Origin: Methylomicrobium lacus_A
GTDB taxonomy: Bacteria; Pseudomonadota; Gammaproteobacteria; Methylococcales; Methylomonadaceae
Assembly: GCF_041897535.1 (NCBI RefSeq)
Contig: NZ_CP169217.1
Coordinates: forward strand, 3,100,001 to 3,164,000
DNA length: 64,000 bases
Reading direction: 5' to 3'
The notes below the pieces were generated by a model that searched no databases, was not told where the DNA came from, and saw nothing but the letters and a program-made list of their open reading frames with translations. Made by a program: the position numbers and the translations under genes. How positions within the stretch are numbered: the first letter of the stretch is position 1; each line of letters opens with the position of its first letter. Shown here piece after piece: positions 1 through 6,337 of this stretch.

Positions 1-36
1 ACGATGGGCTTCCTTCGTCAACCCATCCTATGGCCC

Positions 37-60
37 TGTAGGGTGCGCACCGCGCACCAT
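37..60 (+). repeat. short dispersed REP-like palindrome, copy 1
   Basis: Imperfect palindrome beginning GTAGGGTGCGCA and ending in GCGCACC. Close relatives occur at 28112-28135 (one base different), 28150-28169 (inverted) and 39064-39084 (inverted, more diverged), so this is a dispersed intergenic repeat family rather than a one-off hairpin. Confidence 0.6.
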
Positions 61-84
61 TTCCGCTTTAAAAATTTGACAATG

Positions 85-106
85 AAAAGGGGCGCAATGC
101 GCCCCC
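85..106 (-). terminator. intrinsic terminator ending the rtcB-slipin operon
   Basis: Read on the minus strand, a GGGGCGC/GCGCCCC hairpin with a two-base loop is followed by TTTTCATT. It lies just past the stop codon of the gene at 114-638, so it plausibly ends the transcript coming from rtcB. Confidence 0.6.
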
Positions 107-113
107 TTGTGGC

Positions 114-638
114 TCATTTTCCATATGACAGGCTCGGATGAGCGTCTTGCGAAGATTGATGAGCAGGACCTGTTTCATCGGAATAGTAGTCATCGCAGAA
201 GTCCATTAGCTGCCGACGTCTGTCATTGAGACGCTTATGAAGAGCCGTAATGAAATCATCTTCAATTTCTATATCTGTAAGCCGGTCTGTTAGCTGTCTT
301 TTTCCCTTGCTCACCCGAGAGAGAAGAACCCGATGCTCTTCGGCATAGAACATGCCGTGAAATATCTTATTTCTTTCTTCAAATATGGATTTCAGATCGT
401 CTATAGCGGCAAGCCAGTGGGCTAGAGCTTCTTCTTGAACTTTGTGTATACAAATGCGCCGAAGAAGCTCAAGATTTTGAGACACCGTGTTTCCGGGTGG
501 CACTAATGCTTTGGCCAAATGATGATCTCTTGCCATGACAATTATTACACTTCGTACAGCGCGTTCCATGAATCCAAAATCGACTACCAACTGCCCAAGG
601 CCTTGTAAAAATTTCGGTGATTCCAATTTACGATGCAT
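114..638 (-). CDS. uncharacterised protein with HEPN-like RN-x3-H motif
   Basis: 174-residue soluble, mostly helical protein with no signal peptide or membrane segment. I do not recognise the family by name. Around residues 88-94 it has the string EERNKIFHG, which fits the R-x4-6-H catalytic motif of HEPN ribonucleases; HEPN toxins often cut tRNA anticodon loops. The gene is AT-richer than its neighbours, which suggests transfer. It is on the same strand as slipin and rtcB, 93 bases after slipin, with no obvious terminator between, and a terminator follows it. A HEPN nuclease or tRNA-binding protein next to an RNA-ligase operon would make sense, but this rests on one short motif. It could equally be an unrelated helical protein that landed here. 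Confidence 0.5.
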   Translation of the reverse strand: MHRKLESPKFLQGLGQLVVDFGFMERAVRSVIIVMARDHHLAKALVPPGNTVSQNLELLRRICIHKVQEEALAHWLAAIDDLKSIFEERNKIFHGMFYAEEHRVLLSRVSKGKRQLTDRLTDIEIEDDFITALHKRLNDRRRQLMDFCDDYYSDETGPAHQSSQDAHPSLSYGK

Positions 639-690
639 AGATTGATGTGTAATGAGTGATTAAATAGTCGTATATGTTAGGTTGAGCCTG

Positions 691-727
691 GTAGGTCGGG
701 TAACAGCTTCATCGTTGCCAGACCTAC
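691..727. repeat. hairpin between slipin and the HEPN-like gene
   Basis: Inverted repeat GTAGGTC...GACCTAC with about 20 bases of loop. No T-run follows on either strand, so it is more likely a REP-type hairpin than a terminator. Confidence 0.4.
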
Positions 728-731
728 GCGG

Positions 732-1895
732 TTAAACCGTGTTCGTCTTGTCGATCAGCCTGACCATACCATTCATCACGCTATCCAATCCACCATAAAC
801 ATTCAGCGTATTGATTCGCGCTGTGATTTTTTCGAGCGACTCCAACTCTTTCAAACGCAACAGAATCGGATTGCCTTCCATCACCTTTGCGGTGTTGTGC
901 AACGACCGTGTCGCCTGGGTTTCTTCCTGGCGCTTGATCAGGTTCGCTTCGGCCATTTTTTGCGCCTCGACGACCTGGGTCAAAATCGCTTTCATGTCGC
1001 CGGGCAGGACGATGTCGCGCGCACCGACCGATTTGACTTCGATGCCGTAAACGGACGCCTTCGCGGCGACGATCTCAAGAATCTGCCGGTTCAGCGAGTT
1101 CTTGTCGGCCAAGAGTTCATCCAGCGTTTGCGTGCTGACGACCGTGCGCAGGGCCAGCTGCAACTCGCGGTACAGAAACTCCTTCGCGTCGGCCAGTTCC
1201 GCGCGGGCTTTTTCCGCTTCCTTGATTTGCCAGGTCGCGGACAGATTCACGCGCAGGCTGACCTTGTCCTTGGTCAAAATTTCCTGGCCGTTCACTTCCA
1301 TGTTTTGCAAACGCAGGTCGAACAGCGTCAGCGTCGGGTTGTGGTTGAAGCGCCACCAGGCATGCACGCCCGCGCTCAACACCGCCTGAATTTCGTTGTC
1401 CACGGCCAGAAAGCCGACGTGATGGTCGGGAATGCTGAAGATCGCGATCGCGTTGATCGCGGCCCGCTTCAGCATGTCTTCCTTCGCGTTGCACAATTGC
1501 GCGGCGAGCGGCTTCGGCAGGGCCAATTCCCGGCCGATGTCGAGCTTGTCGATCCGGATTTCGTTTTGCGTTTTCCAGTACGCGCCCTGTTGGCCCGGCG
1601 CCTTGATGTCTTTCAGCACGTTGTTCTGATAGACCAGGCCGACCTCGTGGTCAGCCGTTTCCCAAAGCTGCAAGTGCGGCGCAAAGTCTTCCGCGTGCAG
1701 TTGCGCGAGGTTCAACAAATCGCCGGTGACGGTTTGCTGCAAGGCGTTCGTGATCGTGACGGTCTGCAACTGGTAGCGGTTCAGCCAGTCCCAGAGCCGG
1801 TAAACGCCGGGCGGCAGGACCTTCACGAACTGCTGATCCTTGAACAACAGGCCGCGTTGGGCTTCGGTGATGATCATTTTTTTGTTGATGGACAT
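732..1895 (-). CDS. slipin / SPFH (band 7) protein of the RNA-repair operon
   Basis: 387 residues. The start is set at ATG 1895, preceded by AAGGAGA; a longer upstream reading exists but lacks a ribosome site. The C-terminal two thirds is an SPFH/band-7 domain (roughly residues 150-340) followed by a charged helical segment with KMAEANLIKRQEETQATR-type sequence typical of stomatin/slipin oligomerisation helices. No N-terminal membrane hairpin is visible, so the protein is probably cytosolic or peripheral. Slipin-like band-7 proteins recur beside rtcB and tRNA-like genes in bacterial RNA-repair operons; their role there is not settled. It lies downstream of rtcB and the two tRNA-likes on the same strand, so the sigma54 promoter before rtcB should drive it. 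Confidence 0.85.
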   Translation of the reverse strand: MSINKKMIITEAQRGLLFKDQQFVKVLPPGVYRLWDWLNRYQLQTVTITNALQQTVTGDLLNLAQLHAEDFAPHLQLWETADHEVGLVYQNNVLKDIKAPGQQGAYWKTQNEIRIDKLDIGRELALPKPLAAQLCNAKEDMLKRAAINAIAIFSIPDHHVGFLAVDNEIQAVLSAGVHAWWRFNHNPTLTLFDLRLQNMEVNGQEILTKDKVSLRVNLSATWQIKEAEKARAELADAKEFLYRELQLALRTVVSTQTLDELLADKNSLNRQILEIVAAKASVYGIEVKSVGARDIVLPGDMKAILTQVVEAQKMAEANLIKRQEETQATRSLHNTAKVMEGNPILLRLKELESLEKITARINTLNVYGGLDSVMNGMVRLIDKTNTV

Positions 1896-2165
1896 CGTTT
1901 TCTCCTTAAATTGGGGTTGACGGAACCTCCGCATCGACGCGGGCTGCTGACGCTTCAACCGGCGGGCGCCTTGCGTCCTGCGCGGCGCGCGCCGGCCGAT
2001 TTTCGCCGGCAGGCTTTGCCGATGTTGCTTTGTGTTCGGATTGCGGCATCCCGGCCGCCATGCGCTAACCCAGCCGCATGCTGCTTCCTTGACGATTCCA
2101 AACTCGCGGCCCGGAGGTCCGCCGTGGCCCTTGCGGGCCGGTTTATCAAGCTACCTTGGCAGGGT

Positions 2166-2240
2166 AGGTTTGCTAGCCGGGGTCGAACCGGCGACAGACT
2201 GATGATGAGTCAGTTGCTCTATCCCACTGAGCTATAGCAA
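2166..2240 (-). tRNA. tRNA-like RNA B (CAT anticodon, imperfect acceptor end)
   Basis: Full cloverleaf on the minus strand: D arm GCTC/GAGC, anticodon stem ACTGA/TCAGT with seven-base loop CTCATCA (U33 present, anticodon CAT), T arm GCCGG-TTCGACC-CCGGC. Two defects mark it as tRNA-like: the acceptor stem has only six pairs (TTGCTA/TAGCAA), and the 3' end reads ACCT instead of encoded NCCA. Position 37 is C, unlike the purine normally found there. Its 5' end abuts the CCA of tRNA-like A with no spacer. This fits the 'nearly perfect tRNA' (nptRNA) class described in RtcB operons. It may serve as substrate, sensor or decoy rather than in translation. Confidence 0.75.
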
Positions 2241-2315
2241 TGGAGCCGCCGGCAGGATTCGAACCTGCGACTTCCGCGTTGGGCGCGGCGCTCTTCCTGG
2301 CTGAGCTACGGCGGC
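2241..2315 (-). tRNA. tRNA-like RNA A (shortened anticodon arm)
   Basis: Minus-strand cloverleaf with a perfect seven-pair acceptor (GCCGCCG/CGGCGGC), normal D arm (GCTC/GAGC), T arm GCAGG-TTCGAAT-CCTGC and encoded CCA. The anticodon arm is two bases short: it folds either as CCGC-GCCCAAC-GCGG (four pairs) or CCGCG-CCCAA-CGCGG (five-base loop). Neither gives the canonical U33, so no normal anticodon can be assigned. It sits in the rtcB-slipin transcript, directly before tRNA-like B. Like B it matches the nptRNA idea: tRNA-shaped but not competent for decoding. Confidence 0.75.
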
Positions 2316-2366
2316 GTTTGGCGTCTTGTTGTCATCGATACGCGCTAGGTTAAACGGGCGCGTCAG

Positions 2367-2384
2367 GCAGGCTTTTGAACCTGC
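2367..2384 (-). other. T-arm-like hairpin in rtcB 3' spacer
   Basis: GCAGG-TTCAAAAG-CCTGC on the minus strand resembles a tRNA T arm, and a GTCAG...CTGAC pairing can extend it. It lies between the rtcB stop and tRNA-like A. It may be a degenerate third tRNA-like element or an ordinary hairpin. Confidence 0.3.
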
Positions 2385-2414
2385 GCCGCTGCTGACAACG
2401 GCTCGCCAAATTCT

Positions 2415-3641
2415 TTAACCCTTGACGCAGACGACCTGCTTCAGGGTATGCACGATTTCGACCAGATCGGCCTGCGCGGCCATCACCTGGTCGATCGGCT
2501 TGTAGGCGGACGGCGTTTCGTCGATCACCTCACTGTCCTTGCGGCACTCGACGCCGGCCGTCGCCTCGATATGTTCGGCCAGCGACACGCGCTTCTTCGC
2601 CTCGGTGCGCGACATCACCCGGCCCGCGCCGTGGCTGCAGCTGCAAAAGCTTTCGGCGTTGCCGAGCCCCTTTACGATGAACGACTTTGCGCCCATGCTG
2701 CCCGGAATGATCCCCATTTCGCCGAGCCGCGCGCTGACCGCGCCTTTTCGGGTCACCCAGACATTCTCGCCGTAATGCTGTTCGCGGCGGATGTAGTTGT
2801 GATGGCAGTTGACCGCTTCGATATAGGTTTCGAACGGGATCGCGAGCACGTCGCGGAGCGCCCGCACGGCGCGCGCCATCATCGTTTCGCGGTTGATTCG
2901 GGCGAAATCCTGCGCCCAGGCGACCGCATCGATGTAATCCTGAAAGTGCGCGCTGCCTTCCGGGATGTAGGCCAGATCGCGGTCCGGCATATGGATGAAC
3001 CAGCGTTCCATGTCCAATTTGGCCTGTTCGATGAAATGCGAGCCGATCCTGTTGCCGACGCCGCGCGAACCCGAGTGCAGCATGATCCAGACCGCATCGT
3101 TCTCGTCCAGGCAAATCTCGATGAAGTGGTTGCCGGTGCCGAGCGTTCCAAGCTGCGTCAGATTGTTCGTGTTTTTCAGGAACGGATGCTTTTCGCACAG
3201 GCGGTCGAAGCGGCCGCTCAATGCCGCCCAGGCGTTCAGCACGTCTTCGGGCGGTTCGCCCCAGCTCCCCTTGTCGCGGCCTCCGCGCACGGTTCTTTGC
3301 AGGCCGTGCGGCACTAGCGTTTCGATCCGGCTGCGTAGCGCTTCCAAAGAATCGGGCAACTGGTTAGCGCTCAGGCTGGTTTTCGCGGCGATCATCCCGC
3401 AGCCCAAATCGACGCCGACCGCGGCCGGAATCACCGCGCCTATCGTCGGAATCACGCTGCCGATCGTCGCGCCTTTTCCCAAATGCACGTCCGGCATCAC
3501 CGCGATCCATTTGTGGATGAACGGCATTGCCGCGATATTCCGCAATTGCCGTTTGGAGTTGTCGTCGAAGCTGACGCCGCGCGTCCAGGATTTGATCGGA
3601 TGCCGGCCGGGTTCGTGCAGGACTTCGTAGGGAGTGGTCAT
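2415..3641 (-). CDS. rtcB: RNA-splicing ligase RtcB
   Basis: 408 residues, the same length as the E. coli protein. RtcB joins RNA 2',3'-cyclic-phosphate or 3'-phosphate ends to 5'-OH ends using GTP and Mn2+. Visible signatures are GVDLGCGM at 76-83 (metal-binding Asp78/Cys81), NCHHNY, and SHGAGR with His337, the guanylylation site. The start at 3641 follows an AAAGAGAA ribosome site. It is the first gene of a minus-strand operon with two tRNA-like RNAs and slipin, divergent from rtcR, behind a consensus sigma54 promoter. No rtcA (RNA 3'-phosphate cyclase) is present in the window. Expected substrates are tRNAs nicked by stress ribonucleases. Confidence 0.97.
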   Translation of the reverse strand: MTTPYEVLHEPGRHPIKSWTRGVSFDDNSKRQLRNIAAMPFIHKWIAVMPDVHLGKGATIGSVIPTIGAVIPAAVGVDLGCGMIAAKTSLSANQLPDSLEALRSRIETLVPHGLQRTVRGGRDKGSWGEPPEDVLNAWAALSGRFDRLCEKHPFLKNTNNLTQLGTLGTGNHFIEICLDENDAVWIMLHSGSRGVGNRIGSHFIEQAKLDMERWFIHMPDRDLAYIPEGSAHFQDYIDAVAWAQDFARINRETMMARAVRALRDVLAIPFETYIEAVNCHHNYIRREQHYGENVWVTRKGAVSARLGEMGIIPGSMGAKSFIVKGLGNAESFCSCSHGAGRVMSRTEAKKRVSLAEHIEATAGVECRKDSEVIDETPSAYKPIDQVMAAQADLVEIVHTLKQVVCVKG

Positions 3642-3675
3642 CGTTATTCTCTTTCGGTTGCTGACGATAAAGTGA

Positions 3676-3692
3676 TAGCAAAGCGCGTGCCA
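3676..3692 (-). promoter_or_regulatory. sigma54 (-24/-12) promoter of the rtcB operon
   Basis: The minus strand reads TGGCACGCGCTTTGCTA, an exact match to the TGGCACG-N4-TTGCW consensus. It sits 35 bases upstream of the rtcB ATG; transcription should start near 3665. It agrees with the neighbouring sigma54-dependent activator RtcR. Confidence 0.9.
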
Positions 3693-3813
3693 GTATTGCG
3701 TGAGGCTTTGTGAGTTTCTTTAATGCTATGTTTATGAAGGGTAAAAATAGGGTGCTTTTGATAGCAAGGAAAATTTGGGGTTGAGCCTGGTTATTCTTGT
3801 TATATCGATTAAG

Positions 3814-3829
3814 ATAGATGGCTATCTAT
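3814..3829. promoter_or_regulatory. candidate RtcR upstream activating sequence
   Basis: Palindrome ATAGAT-GGCT-ATCTAT about 130 bases upstream of the sigma54 promoter, a normal distance for an enhancer-type activator site, inside the rtcR-rtcB intergenic region. Binding is inference. Confidence 0.35.
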
Positions 3830-3866
3830 ATAAATATTTTTATAACCGATGTCGTAGTGATGAGGT

Positions 3867-3945
3867 GTAGCCTCGATGGAGTGTAACGGAATCGAGGTTT
3901 CGAAGCCGTCGATCCCTCGATTCCGCTGCGCTGCATCGAGGCTAC
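3867..3945. repeat. REPIN-like inverted repeat in the rtcR leader
   Basis: Two 31-base arms (3867-3897 and 3915-3945), both variants of GTAGCCTCGATGCAGCGCAG, pair with four mismatches across a 17-base loop. The element lies between the intergenic promoter region and the rtcR ribosome site, so it would form a large hairpin in the rtcR 5' leader. Confidence 0.75.
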
Positions 3946-3962
3946 ATTTGAGGAGGCATTGC

Positions 3963-5552
3963 ATGAAGACTGTCATCATCGGCCTGCTGGGCGCGCGTCT
4001 TGATCATGGCGGTTTGGGCCGAAAACGGCACGAACGCTGGCGGCCGACCGTATCGCTGGTGATGCACGACAGTTTGCCGGTCGACGAATTCGTCCTGCTG
4101 CATCATCCTGACGAGCAGCAGTTGGCCGACATCTCGGTCGACGACATGCGTGCCTTGTCGCCGCAAACAGTCATCACGACCCATCTGGTCGATTACGACG
4201 ACCCCTGGGATTTCGAGCAGGTTTACAGCCGCTTGCTCGACTTCACGCGCAGTTATGCGTTCGATCCCGAACAGAACGACTATTACATCCACATCACCAC
4301 CGGCACCCACGTCGCGCAAATCTGCCTGTACCTGTTGACCGAAGCGAATTATTTGCCGGGTAAGCTGATCCAAACCTCGCCGAGCAAGGATGGCGTGCAA
4401 GGGACTTTCCACATCATCGACCTGGATTTGTCGCGCTACGACCAGATTGCCTCGCGCTTCGAGAAGGAAGCCCGCGACGGCATCGCCTATCTGAAAGGTG
4501 GCATCGAGACCCGCAATGCCGCCTTCAACCGGCTGATTTCGCAGCTGGAGCAGGTGTCGATCAAGTCGTCCGCGCCGATGCTGCTGACCGGGCCGACCGG
4601 CGCGGGCAAATCGCGCCTCGCCAAACGGATTTACGAATTGAAAAAACAACGGGGCCAGGTGACAGGGAGGCTGGTCGAGGTGAACTGCGCGACCCTGCGC
4701 GGCGACAATGCGATGTCCGCGCTGTTCGGCCATGTCAAAGGCGCGTTTACCGGGGCATTGTCCGCGCGGACGGGACTTTTGCGCGAGGCGGACAAGGGGC
4801 TATTGTTTCTCGATGAAATCGGCGAATTGGGTCTGGACGAACAGGCGATGCTGCTGCGCGCGATCGAAGACAAGGTGTTCATGCCGCTCGGCGGCGACAG
4901 GGAGACCGGCAGCGATTTTCAATTGATCGTGGGCACCAACCGTAATCTGTACGAACAGGTACGCACCGGGCGATTCCGCGAGGACCTGCTGGCGCGGATC
5001 AATTTATGGACCTACGAACTGCCGGCGTTGAAGCAGCGCATCGAGGATTTCGAGCCGAACCTCGAACACGAATTGCAGCAGTTCACGGTCAGGGCCGGCT
5101 ACAAGGTCAGCTTCAACAAGGCGGCGAGGGCGCAGTATCTGGCTTTCGCCTATGCGCCCGAAGCCTTATGGCGCGCCAATTTTCGCGACCTGAACTCCAG
5201 CGTGACCCGGATGGCGACCTTGGCAACCGGAGGACGCATCACCGAAGACATCGTGGCGGGTGAAATCGAGCGGCTCAAACAGGCGTGGTTCGCTTTCAGT
5301 CAGGAAAAGTCAATCGCTACTGAGGTATTGACCGAAGTCCTGCCGGCGGAGACGCTCAGCGAGCTGGATTTGTTCGATCGGATGCAGCTTTCCGAAGTGG
5401 TGAAGGTATGCCGCGAAAGCCGCAGTATGGCCGAGGCGGGGCGGAAGTTGTACAACGCCAGCCGCAATCAAAAAACCAGGGTGAACGACAGCCACCGCTT
5501 GAAACAATATTTGCAGCGTTTTGGGCTGACGTTTCAGGCGGTTTGCATATAG
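3963..5552 (+). CDS. rtcR: sigma54-dependent transcriptional activator RtcR
   Basis: 529 residues from ATG 3963, which follows AGGAGG; an upstream in-frame start at 3876 would run through the REP hairpin and is unlikely. Residues 1-180 form the RtcR-type CARF domain (start MKTVIIGLLGARLDHG), which in Salmonella binds tRNA fragments ending in cyclic phosphate. The AAA+ domain shows Walker A GPTGAGKS (about 209-216), the sigma54 contact loop GAFTGA (about 260) and Walker B LLFLDEIG (about 280). A C-terminal helix-turn-helix follows. It is divergent from rtcB and should activate the sigma54 promoter at 3676-3692 when broken tRNAs accumulate. Confidence 0.95.
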   Translation: MKTVIIGLLGARLDHGGLGRKRHERWRPTVSLVMHDSLPVDEFVLLHHPDEQQLADISVDDMRALSPQTVITTHLVDYDDPWDFEQVYSRLLDFTRSYAFDPEQNDYYIHITTGTHVAQICLYLLTEANYLPGKLIQTSPSKDGVQGTFHIIDLDLSRYDQIASRFEKEARDGIAYLKGGIETRNAAFNRLISQLEQVSIKSSAPMLLTGPTGAGKSRLAKRIYELKKQRGQVTGRLVEVNCATLRGDNAMSALFGHVKGAFTGALSARTGLLREADKGLLFLDEIGELGLDEQAMLLRAIEDKVFMPLGGDRETGSDFQLIVGTNRNLYEQVRTGRFREDLLARINLWTYELPALKQRIEDFEPNLEHELQQFTVRAGYKVSFNKAARAQYLAFAYAPEALWRANFRDLNSSVTRMATLATGGRITEDIVAGEIERLKQAWFAFSQEKSIATEVLTEVLPAETLSELDLFDRMQLSEVVKVCRESRSMAEAGRKLYNASRNQKTRVNDSHRLKQYLQRFGLTFQAVCI

Positions 5553-5642
5553 GGTTGAGGGTCACTTAACTGCCATACGTCGATGGACAACGGCATTGAA
5601 AGTGGTACACTTCGTCTTACAGTGTAAGAGAGTCTATTCGCC

Positions 5643-5903
5643 ATGCAAACCGTCACCGTTTCCGAAAAAGGCCAGGTTGTGATTCCGGCGGATATACGCC
5701 GCCGCTTGGCGATCACGCCGGGTTGCCAGCTTGAATTCATCCTGGAAGGGAATGCCCTGCGCGTCGAAGTGAAGCGCCGGGTTCAACCGAGCCTTCCCGA
5801 AGAGGGTTATGGCATGCTGGTTTGTAAAAAAACCGGAGAAAGACGCTTGTCCGATTTCGATGTCGCCGAGGCGATGCGTGAGATGCGAGATGATCGCGAT
5901 TGA
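5643..5903 (+). CDS. vapB: AbrB/MazE-type antitoxin (VapB)
   Basis: 86 residues. The N-terminal swapped-hairpin AbrB fold is clear: VTVSEKGQVVIPADIRRRL followed by GCQLEF. The C-terminal tail, rich in charged residues, would wrap the toxin. The stop overlaps the downstream PIN toxin start by 14 bases, the usual TA layout. It should repress its own promoter upstream of 5643. The frame is intact although the partner toxin is frameshifted. Confidence 0.88.
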   Translation: MQTVTVSEKGQVVIPADIRRRLAITPGCQLEFILEGNALRVEVKRRVQPSLPEEGYGMLVCKKTGERRLSDFDVAEAMREMRDDRD

Positions 5904-6323
5904 TACCAATATCCTGGCGCGCTTTTATGTGGATGACCCCAATGATCCCGAGGCGGTAAAACAACGGCCGATTGCCCGGCGCATCATGATCGAATCGCCC
6001 CAATTATTCGTGCCCCTGACGGTGGTGTTGGAATTGGAATGGGTACTCAGAGCCTTCTATGGTTTCGGCAGCGGCGATTTTGCGCGCGTCATCCGGCATT
6101 TGTTAGGGCTTGCCAATGTCAGCGTCGAAAGCTGGCCGGTCGTCGCCGATGCCTTGGAATTGCATGCCGAAGGCCTGGATTTTGCCGACGCGCTGCATTT
6201 GCAAGCCAGCAAGCACTGCGATATTTTTATAGCTTCGACGACCGGCGTTTTGCGCGGCGTGCCTTGAAAATGGGGCTTAAACCCGTGGTCGCGGTGCCGG
6301 CAGAAAATGCCGACTCTAAATGA
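5890..6323 (+). pseudogene. vapC: PIN-domain toxin VapC, frameshifted near the C terminus
   Basis: Starts MIAIDTNILARF, the first PIN acidic motif, and keeps LDFADALH further on. As read, it stops at 6267 after the non-family tail IASTTGVLRGVP. One frame over, the DNA continues as FYSFDDRRFARRALKMGLK and ends at 6323, which is the expected PIN C terminus with the last conserved Asp. The switch is at the T5 run 6224-6228; one extra T would restore the frame. It is either a true inactivating deletion or a homopolymer sequencing error. The intact product would be an endoribonuclease blocked by the upstream antitoxin. Confidence 0.8.
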
Positions 6324-6337
6324 TTTAGGATGTCTCT

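Noticed and set aside
897..2237. 446-codon open frame on the plus strand opposite slipin.
   Set aside because: Antisense frame over a clear SPFH gene and the tRNA-likes; composition is Arg/Gln/Val-rich as expected from a shadow of GC-rich coding DNA.
2448..3317. 289-codon plus-strand frame opposite rtcB.
   Set aside because: Shadow of the highly conserved rtcB; no ribosome site or family match.
680..3791. A 13-base direct repeat GGTTGAGCCTGGT at 680-692 and 3779-3791 flanks the rtcB operon.
   Set aside because: Repeats of this length are expected by chance dozens of times in 64 kb, and no other sign of an insertion boundary is seen.
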